Assembly: GCA_963978905.1 (NCBI GenBank)
Contig: OZ022257.1
Span: forward strand, 54,702,873 to 54,766,872
Reading direction: 5' to 3'
Length of the DNA: 64,000 nt
Source of the DNA: Trichostrongylus colubriformis
Lineage: Eukaryota > Nematoda > Chromadorea > Rhabditida > Trichostrongylidae
Shown in pieces: positions 56,001-64,000 of the stretch. The stretch's first letter is position 1; each line of letters starts with the position of its first letter. The position numbers and the translations under genes were made by a program. Under the pieces are notes generated by a model that ran no database searches, was not told where the DNA came from, and saw only the letters and a list, made by a program, of their open reading frames with translations.

Positions 56001-59000
56001 AGTGGCACTCGTCTGAAGCTAGATGTCTAAATAAGGATGCTTTTATTTCTCCGGTGTCATCCTTGCGAAAAGGAAGCTCATTGATCATCCATTTATAATT
56101 TCTAATTTCATATCTTCTTCTCTTTTACGATTTCCCATTTAGTCATGATGGGTGATCAATATCTTTAACAGAACGAAGCTTTATCCTTACAGTGCCTTGA
56201 ACGTGATTTAAAGGAACCGGAAGGGGGTCCGAAACAAGAGACATACAAAGAAATGAGCATTTCGTAACGAACGCAGAAGGTTAGAAGCGATAATCGGTGA
56301 AAAAACCCGAACTCAAAAGTGCATCGCTGCGGTGTGTATTCGCGCCTCATTCGCATCATCGCACTGGCGTTCCGAGTTGTCCGCTGTAGGAGACGGCCGC
56401 TGGCCAACTTTAGTTGTAGCACCTGACTCCCAGCGTAGTGGAGCGGCCATTCCCAACTACATTAACATTCATGTAAGTACATCTAGAAACAATATAAGAA
56501 AGAACAAAGGAGAAGGTAAAAGGAATGAACAACTTTATAATGGAAAAATCTTCTCTTGGCACCATGCCAAGGCGTCAAATTGGCGAGTTTGTGCAATGGC
56601 GGCCACTTGAACTCGTCCACACTACGTCTGTTCTACCGTAAGCCAAAATTACTCCCTTACGGTGTCTTTAAATTTAGTAACGCAAGGAAGTTTTGTAGCA
56701 TAGCGTATGTCAAGACAACGGCGCTCTTAAACATTTCCTATTGTTTGATGGGTGAGCGAGTGGGGCGCAATATCACCAATGAGTTTACGTTTGTTCAGGG
56801 AACAACAGAAGTCGATTCCTGTATGTGAATATCCAGTCAGAGTTCATCTAATCCGTGATCCTGAACGGAGACGGCCTCCTCGAGCTCTTTACATTGGGCG
56901 GCTCCGTAACGGGCAAACTGTTGCATTTGTTGAGGATCTAGTGGTGCGTTTTCTTTTTTCTGTTTTTATTTATTATGTATGGGCTTCCTAAACCTCAGTT
57001 CTCTGCAGGCTCCTCGTCTACCTTCCTTCAATCGCACGTCAAATATATATTCTCGTCTTATCGACTTCAAGAACAGACCGCATAAGTATATGAATCAGTA
57101 CAACACGGTTTGTTCATTCAACCATTGCTTTTATAGGAGCGCCAGCCGTGTGCTGTATTTTTAGCACGAGTGGAGCCAACTAGTTTTTCTTTCTGGAGTA
57201 GAACCTAAATGCTTTGGAAGGTACGGTCAAGCAGCTGCTTTTTGGTTTGCTTCAACGTTCGTTGGTATACATAAGGCGGTTTGATTTTTGGGAGTTCCCT
57301 CGCATAATCCACAAACCAAAGAGTGCACTAATGCTAGCGAAGTCTTCCATCTCTTCTCGGCGAATGACTTGTATAGCTCCATCTATTTAGGCTTTTCCTA
57401 GTTGTCTTTTACGAAGAGCAACATTCTACATTCTTTCTGTGCTCATCTAGAAGGGATCGTTTTGTTAAATGATAACTTTTTCGATCACACTCTCCTACTG
57501 ATATCAGTGATTGAAGTAGTTCGTGATCCACAACCTCGCATAATCCACAAACCAAAGAGTGCACTAATGCTAGCGAAGTCTCCCATCTCTTCTCGGCGAA
57601 TGACTTGTATAGCTCCATCTATTTAGGCTTTTCCTAGTTGTCTTTTACGAAGAGCAACATTCTACATTCTTTCTGTGCTCATCTAGAAGGGATCGTTTTG
57701 TTAAATGATAACTTTTTCGATCACACTCTCTTACTGATATCAGTGATTGAAGTAGTTCGTGAATAATCAAGGAAGGGTAGCCGTCTATACTCCCACGCAG
57801 GAGGCAATGCGGAGAACCGGTATCATCAAGACTCAATGACTTAACCTTTACTGTTTCGTTAGAATCACGAAAATCCGCTGTTCAGGATTTTACGCTGTAT
57901 GATCACATATACCAGCTGCTGTACCTGGTCAATCATGACGACAAGGGCAGGCAACATTGTGCCGTACTTCGCCTTTCGAATCTGTTTCCTGGTAAGTATT
58001 GGTAGGTACTACAGCCTAAGGATGAGGAGGTGTTTCCTCTGAGTCCTTTATTATGGTCCCTTTTACTTTTTCATTGAGTTATTTCCTTCAGCAAACAAAG
58101 GTTTTAGGTAATACCGGATCTCAAACACTAGGAACTAGTCTCATTCACGATTTCATAATACACGAAGCAAACAAAGTGCGCAATGGTTGGATGGAAGATC
58201 CTTATAGTGAGGAGGTGTGTTATATTGTATTTTAAATATATTGAACAGTTTTTTCACTTTTCACTTTTTTCAAGTGTGCATAGTTCGAGCTCAAATCTCC
58301 GCCCACATCATTTGCCTTCTCAATCACATTATACCCTCATTCTTTTCTGTTATTTTTATTCTTTTCTTCTATTCTTTATTTTTAATTTGTTGTGTTCATC
58401 TAAACTGATTCCTCGCGTTTGTGCAGGATCGAAGAATGTATTAGGTTGATTCATAATAAATCGGACAAATTGACCAATTTTAATCATTGTCGTACAACTT
58501 TTTTACGACAACAGGGATCCACTTGTAATATACTCCATCTTTACCGATGACCTTCTGCCACGGTATAGGCAGATCATGGATGCCCTTGCTCCAGAAGGCC
58601 GGAAGCTGGAGCTCGAAGAAGTTGCCGAGTGCCGCCGACCTCGTCGCGAGTTTTGAAGTCTTGGCCGTCCAGGTGGCGTTGGCTGTGGGGAAAAGGTGGA
58701 AATCTGAAGGGGCCAGGTCTGGGGAGTACGGTGGGTATAGAAGTACGGTCCAACTGTACGACAGCAGCTCGGCCTTGGTCGATCTTGCGAAGTGCGGTCT
58801 GTGGAAGTAGACACGTTGTCGTGCTGGAAGTAGACATGTGACCGCCGCCGTAGCGAACTTTGGACATTGGCCTTCAATTCTCGTAATTGACGAACGTAGA
58901 CGTCGGCGGATACTGGTGTACCTTCATCGAGCATCTCCCAGTACTCTACGCCGTGTACGCTCCACCAACCGCGGTTTTCGTCTTCGATGGAATAGTCGCC

Positions 59001-62000
59001 TGACGCAAACTTCGAATGCTACAACTACAGTGTACTTCTGCCGGGGGCATGCTCCTTGTGAACTTCTATCAGACGTCTGCCGATATGCGCGGGTTCCTGG
59101 CCAGATAGCGATATAAATAGTATGACGTTGCGGATGTGGTCTCTGGACCGCTTGAAATCGTGCGGCATTGTGGCGGAATGAATTTACTTTGGAGTGATTA
59201 TTTTGCGGTATTTTGAAGAGCTTTTCATACTCATTCCAACGGTACCTCGCCCGTCCATTTTCGTTAATTCGTTACTGAGTTACGATCTCTAGAAATCATC
59301 ACTACCATTTGTCCGATTTATTATGAATCAACCTAATACAAGAAAATTTCTCAGGTTTATTACACCACCACTGACAATGGAGTCACTACCGTTCACGCTC
59401 TACCCATGAACCGCATACTGTCAGCGTTCAAAGATGGTTCTGCAGGCAGGAAAATAATCTCATATTCTACTGATCGAACCTTTCTTGGGTACAAAATTTT
59501 TCCCATTGGTGTTTAGTTAGTATCCTTGACTACTTCATTGACTTTACTGCTTTGTAGCGTACTTGGCGGTGTACTATATTCTCAAGTTTTAAAATATGAT
59601 CACACCACGATTTTTATGCGGTAAGTTTTTCTCTACATTTGGAATAAAACGCTGATCCGTGAAGTGAGTGTCATTTTCTCCTTTTCAGTTCCATTGCAAA
59701 TTCAAGTACATCTCTCCTTGCTATGTCGTGCGGTTTTACTCATCAGTGGAGCGCTGAGAACCCTGGTACCCCCTATCTCATGATTGTTCGGTGAGCTCAG
59801 TTGAAACTGATTTTAAGCTGACTCGTGAGACACGAACGTATCAAGTGTTGTACAGGGATTGGGACTACTGTCAGATACGCGACGGTCCGTTAGCTGATCC
59901 TAGAACGTGTTTACAAGAAAGGGAGCAATGGATGCTTACAGTAGGACTGGTACATTCTTAACTTGTTGCAGCTAACCGTTTTTGCAGTAGCCGTTGAAAT
60001 TGAACTTGGCATTGATTTCAGAAAGCAAATTCGCCGGATATGCTGTTTGGCGCTCTACTTATTGTGCTCATTATTCTTGTCACGGTATGTTTCATATCAG
60101 GCTCCAACTGCGTTTTTCAAATGCCCATTCTGCAGCTGGTATAGTAGAACCACATTTCGGCGGTAGATAGGGTGGTAGGAGAGGTCGTGCTCTGCTCACG
60201 GTTTGAAGGTGTTAATTAGGCGCTAGATGTTTCTCTTTGCTCTCCCTACCGTCTCTTTGCCGTCCTTCCTGTGTGATTCTCTCACCATTCGATTTTGTTA
60301 ACTCGCGTTTGCAAAAAGCGAGGATTGATTTTGAATAAATACTTAGGCCCCCTTCACTTCGTCAGTGGTGAGCCAACTAACAGTCAATTCCCTAGGTGAG
60401 TACGATAACACGTACAAATTTATCGTGGAATGTGCTTTTCAATGCACCAAACTACAAACTTTCTTCTGCTCATTTCTGAGTAGACTGAGCGATTCAAAGC
60501 CGAGACAGGGCTGTGCTACATTTTCATATACGTAATGAAGGAGGTCACCCGCATTATTGAGTAACACTCAGTAACTAGTACAAATATGAATGGCTCCAAG
60601 GGGAACTTATGGATTTGTCACGGAACTTATGGATTTGTCATATGCCAAATGCCATAACAATTCATGTTCGAGTAGTATGTGAAGTTGTAAATTTGTTAGA
60701 AAGAATCGAGTTCATGTATTGTCCCGCATGTTTTCTCAATGTTCATCTCCCAACTGCACTGTTTTTGTTAACGATAGAAGGATCCAAAATGGCTCTGCGA
60801 AGTGGTAGGTACGGGATACCACAAAAAATGTTGCTGAGACATTCGCAATTCGGTTTTTAATTCTTGGATTGTTATCCTAGTTCACTTATAGTGCAGCCTT
60901 GGTCTATTAATTGTTTATTAGGTCTTGTTTGGTGAATACGAGCGTGGTTGTGATGGTCTAATGAAGGAAAAGAATTAACATAAAAACAAAAGATTAATAT
61001 AAAGCTACTGTTCAACTCAGTGCGTTGGACGATTGAGCCGAATGGATAAAGAGATAGGACTGATAGAATGCATATCGATTGATTGTGCATTATTGCCGGG
61101 AGTCTGCCTGCTCCGCCTTTCCGCTCCTCTGTCTCAAAATTAGGTATTACGTCAAAAACAACCTGTGGAGATGGGAACGAGTTTGGTAAATCTGCTCAAA
61201 AGGAATGGTCGTTCTCGAGGTGGGCGGAACTAAAATCGAAAAGTGCGCATGCGATATAGGACAGGGTTGAGAACAGAATATCCTGTCATATATAATCGAC
61301 TACTGAGCCGCCTTAATAGAGTTTTGCTTGCACAGATTTATAGAGTACTAGGAGCATCGATCGAAGTTATCGGTTTTTGTGCATAGGTCAGGAAATAGAT
61401 GAGGGACCACTCCAACGGCTGGATGATGCTACAGTGGTGAAATTCCACGGAACCACGGGCTATCGATCGGTATCGATCAAAGTTTTCGGTTTTGTGCAGA
61501 GAACCGGAACAGGGTAACGAAATACTCCGGCGGATGGGTAGCCAGTGAAGTTTACAGAAAACAGCTTCCAATCGAATCACTGACCCCCATCGTGTGATGT
61601 GCGCAGTAGTGTGCGCCACTCAACAGGTAAAAGTATAAGACAGTACGCGTATGAAAATAATCTTCACTGATAACTGTTGTTTGATAATCATAAACCGTTG
61701 TTACCCATCAGTGTTATGATTGCTTGATGAGGGTTCATTACAGCTGCTTCTACTACTACTGCTGTATATTTGTTGGTTGAGGCGCAATTTGGATGACTCT
61801 TTCGAGGCAGTGGTGGGTAACTTGAACACGTAGCCCTTATTTTTCATGTTCTTTATCATGGTTTTTAAGCCCAGTGCGCCTAATTTTGTGTACTACCCTA
61901 ATTGCCAAGGACCTTATCCGGATATGGATATGTCAGTTGATCGATGGAACTATTGAGAGAAGGTTCGTCTGGGTTGTATTTGTGATATCAGCAGTCATGT

Positions 62001-62078
62001 GTCAAGTGATACTTTTTCTTTTTTCTTTAGGAGGTTACACTGCATCATTATTCCTCCTCATCAATTACATTTTTGTGA
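53097..62078 (+). CDS. Predicted type I membrane protein, unknown family
   Basis: The ATG at 53097 starts a hydrophobic signal peptide (MLFLFLRIALIQGVVMSAA). Exons supported by splice sites and phase are 53097-53281, 53380-53483, 53555 to about 53647, 56678-56751, 56837-56943, 57009-57107, 57137-57197, 57863-57991, 58108-58214, 59355-59488, 59558-59620, 59689-59790, 59856-59949 and 60022-60084. The link across 53647-56678 does not keep phase, so at least one exon is missing there. The ectodomain has scattered cysteines and potential N-glycosylation sites (FNRTSN; NSST). Exon 60022-60084 encodes MLFGALLIVLIILVT, a membrane span. A short phase-compatible exon at 62031-62078 ending in TGA could close the protein. 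The alternation of short hydrophobic strands (LYDHIYQLLYLVN; GGVLYSQVLKYD) recalls beta-propeller repeats, but no family was recognised. Introns hold the large palindrome, a family B repeat and a mariner. Confidence 0.72.
54019..54066. repeat. attt/atct microsatellite
   Basis: Tetranucleotide runs ttattattta-type passing into atctgtttatctatttt. Confidence 0.8.
54461..55847. mobile_element. 1387 bp near-complete palindromic mobile element
   Basis: The ends ttgggttgaggaataagtcc and ggacttattcctcaacccaa are perfect inverted copies flanked by TA (54459-54460, 55848-55849). The two halves pair along almost the whole length to a 9-base loop at about 55147-55155 (tcgaaaatgctcgatttcgt mirrored). No transposase sequence is seen. 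Repeated gagctttttttgctctac words occur several times per arm. It sits in an intron of the membrane-protein gene. Confidence 0.9.
55898..56088 (-). CDS. Candidate minus-strand exon, unknown
   Basis: A 63-codon open stretch begins with ATG (MINELPFRKDDTGEIKASLF), continues with LASDECHSLVVRHIKE and ends at a possible donor (gtatgg). Composition is protein-like, but no following exon was found. It lies in a + strand intron between two repeats and could be a fragment of a mobile element. Confidence 0.25.
56206..56669. repeat. Dispersed repeat, family B, copy 2
   Basis: Same unit and orientation as 22663-23127, from tttaaaggaaccggaagggg to ggtgtctttaa. It ends 9 bases before the acceptor of exon 56678-56751. 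Confidence 0.85.
57299..57770. repeat. Tandem duplication, period 236 bp
   Basis: Two nearly identical copies begin cgcataatccacaaaccaaa at 57301 and 57537. Each runs through ccatctcttctcggcgaatg, cgaagagcaacattctacat and gatcacactctc. It lies in an intron of the membrane-protein gene. The - strand frames in both copies are duplicates of each other. Confidence 0.9.
58441..59336 (-). mobile_element. Internally deleted mariner, transposase on minus strand
   Basis: Ends ttaggttgattcataataaa and tttattatgaatcaacctaa are perfect inverted copies flanked by TA (58439-58440, 59337-59338). At 896 bp it is shorter than a full mariner. The - strand shows C-terminal transposase pieces in shifting frames: FQHDN, YPPYSPDLAPSDFHLFP, FWSKGIHDLPIPWQKV. 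The N-terminal half is mostly missing. It is inserted just upstream of the acceptor of exon 59355-59488. Confidence 0.9.
61354..61610. repeat. Diverged tandem pair
   Basis: Two units of about 115-120 bp share atcgatc(g/a)aagtt.tcggtttt(t)gtgca.ag and (c/g)aacgg.tggat. There is no coding support. Confidence 0.55.
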
Positions 62079-63040
62079 GTAGATGGATCTACTGTACGAC
62101 TAAGTGCTCCACTCTTTTTGTCTTTGGTCACTTTAACTCAATGCATCCGAGTCTCATTACATCATCTGTTTTGTTTACATAGTTTATTGTTGATTTTATA
62201 TGTATATTTATTCCTTCGCATGAGCACACTATTATTAATGAATTTGTAATCGTATCTGTGATTGGTGCATGGTGTTTTAGCGATATTGCGCTGGTATTCT
62301 TGGAGCCTGGTGAACACCGTTGAAACACGACGTTTTTGCCCATCAGTTTAGGGTTTAATAAAGTTGTTGTAGACTAGAAACGTAATTATCAAAGTTCAAA
62401 TCGCTTTCCCAATGACAGCAGAAAAATCGCCTAGATGAAAGTGCGTGTTGCCATCTATCAGCGCATGTGAGTATATAGATTTTCCTGAAATAGATTTTGA
62501 ATCGACCATTAACGTCAATCACAGGCGATTGACATGATGTCATGAAGAGTTCTAGTGATAGTGAAAAATAGTCTCCGTTCCTAGAGTTCCGGCACGATCT
62601 CCTTACTTCGAACACAGTCGCACGGGTGATCACTTTTATTGGATCTTTCCTCGCCTACTGTTTGCAATGCTCCGTGTTCTGTGATCCTCTCACCTCAAGA
62701 CATCAGTGATTAGCTGACCCCCACGGGTTTTCTCGTCAGCTGTTTGCCTCTGTCGTCACACCGGAAACCTTGGTAGGCTCTTACGTAGGCGCATTATTAT
62801 TATGTGTGATTATCTTATGTGTAATCGGAGTTTATCGCTAAGACGATTGTGACGTTCAAGAGATACCGCGCAACACTGAGCTGCAGTGCTTCAAGACTTG
62901 AGTTGAAATTAAATTTTATCTCATACAGCAATTAGTAGTGTGCCTATATGGAAGGTTCGCTTGCATTAGATCGTTATAGTTTTGACTAAGGCGCTGTGAT
63001 TTCCGAGCATAGTGTAATTCAGAGGGGCATCTGTGTTATA
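62079..63040. other. Downstream region with a poly(A) signal
   Basis: AATAAA at 62357-62362 is a candidate end for the membrane-protein gene. The frame at 61874-62182 is a hydrophobic low-complexity reading that overlaps the tentative last exon. Nothing else is recognised. Confidence 0.4.
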
Positions 63041-63651
63041 CAGGGGGTGCCAAAAAAGTAATTTTGCTCATGGCCCACACCGCTCATTGCACTAAACATA
63101 GGGAAACGAATGAGATAAAGGGTTATGTTGTTCGTTCGGTGTTTTAGTTCTTGACGTTCCATGTACCCCATTGTACATGCAAAAAATAAATAAATAAAAG
63201 TACTGAGGCGGAGTATTCCCGAAGTGTTCTTCTAAAAGTAGAGTTAAGCTGTGGCTCAATACGTTCACCTCCATAAAAATATGGAGCCTCCAGTCGGCGC
63301 AGTCGGGTTTCAGAGCACCTACGGTATCAAGGTTTGCCTATAACAGTGGAGCCAGGTTCCTTGGTAGGTCTTTACTGGGAAGCTTCCTATGTAGGTACTT
63401 CGGTTCTTGAAAGTCACTGAGCCCCTGCTGCTCGGACAAGGCTGCTATGATCCGAAGTGTCATTTGTCATACCTCAACCTCCCCCCCCCCCCGGAGGGGT
63501 TTCAATGGTAATGGCACGTTTTGTAGGGAGTATAGTGATAAAGTGAGGTCTGCTTTAGACTTTAGTGATGAAAATACCTCGTCAGAATTCGCTGATTGAA
63601 TAAAGTAGAGTTGAATGTGAAGGAGACAAATTACTTTTTTGGCACTCCCTG
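63041..63651. mobile_element. Non-autonomous Tc1/mariner-type element
   Basis: Ends cagggggtgccaaaaaagta and acttttttggcactccctg are inverted and flanked by TA (63039-63040, 63652-63653). The 611 bp interior has an aaat microsatellite and a C tract at 63480-63492 but no recognisable transposase. Confidence 0.75.
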
Positions 63652-63763
63652 TAGTGTATCGCACCGAATGTTCCTATTATGATCTCTGAGCTTTGGGCTG
63701 ACGCCGGAGCTCCTTCCCTACAGCAAACATTGTTTTGACCTAGTGGTGTTTTTCAGATATTAC

Positions 63764-63927
63764 GGAATCACATGAAGCCAATTCACTAGAATTTTGTTTG
63801 GTGTAGCTGGTGCAGTACGGTGGTTGTTCTACAACACACGTTGCACCTTCCAACTTATACTGCTCCATTTTAAGTTCTAATGAAGCACTAAAAATGCAGC
63901 TTGGAAAATTTACTTGTAAGCAGTGTA
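63764..63927 (-). CDS. Candidate cysteine-rich exon of a minus-strand gene
   Basis: Bounded on the - strand by an acceptor (tttgacag) and a donor (gtaata). The open frame reads HCLQVNFPSCIF, GATCVVEQPPYCTSY and LASCDS, with five cysteines in 54 residues. It could be part of a secreted protein whose other exons lie outside the window or were missed. No family was recognised. Confidence 0.35.
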
Positions 63928-64000
63928 CTGTCAAAGATATCATTTCTGATATCGCCCCAAAACTGGATGGAACGCTTCGACCCCCATTTAGCTGTTTTGT

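Noticed and set aside
57409..57836. Two related minus-strand frames of 69 and 63 codons
   Set aside because: They are the same sequence read twice in the 236 bp tandem duplication; no independent support.
61874..62182. Hydrophobic 102-codon frame resembling a membrane protein
   Set aside because: T-rich DNA gives such readings by chance. A phase-compatible exon at 62031-62078 in another frame explains part of it better.

Overview
The window looks like nuclear DNA of a nematode, most likely a rhabditine/strongylid (hookworm-type) species. The evidence is short coding exons with TTTCAG-type acceptors, some very small introns (56 and 62 bp in the first gene), a probable spliced-leader acceptor just before a start codon, and many Tc1/mariner and palindromic MITE-like repeats. 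The genus is an inference. No bacterial genes, CRISPR array, rRNA or intact tRNA was seen.

Three multi-exon genes lie on the + strand. Gene 1 (about 857-11624, 5' end not found) encodes a cysteine-rich surface protein with at least three Ly6/uPAR-like three-finger modules joined by Pro/Ser linkers. Its C-terminal tail looks like a GPI-anchor signal. Most exon junctions from 857 to the stop codon keep the reading frame. Gene 2 (26390-47969) encodes a large protein with an N-terminal FHA-like domain, a helical middle and an acidic C-terminal region containing a 26-residue Ser/Thr-Pro repeat. Gene 3 (53097 to 60084 or beyond) encodes a probable secretory-pathway type I membrane protein of unknown family. 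A fourth, weaker gene on the - strand (39235-40600, perhaps reaching 41560) is nested in a 4.3 kb intron of gene 2. A cysteine-rich - strand exon near 63764-63927 may belong to a gene beyond the right edge.

The rest is dominated by mobile DNA. There are mariner copies at 10006-11269 (transposase with a stop codon), 42595-42945 (relic) and 58441-59336 (internally deleted). There are fold-back elements at 20263-20968 (mariner tails in inverted array), 27602-29162 (Tc1-like), 33819-34190 and 54461-55847 (a 1.39 kb near-complete palindrome). Several MITE-like families recur two to six times; I label them A to H. Families D, E and G sit in introns of several genes as well as between genes. The 14 kb between genes 1 and 2 and the 5 kb between genes 2 and 3 hold repeats and no convincing gene.

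The genes show no sign of forming an operon or a shared pathway. Gene 1 would act outside the cell, gene 2 inside it and gene 3 across a membrane. Exon boundaries were worked out by hand from splice consensus and phase, so individual junctions may be wrong where stated.
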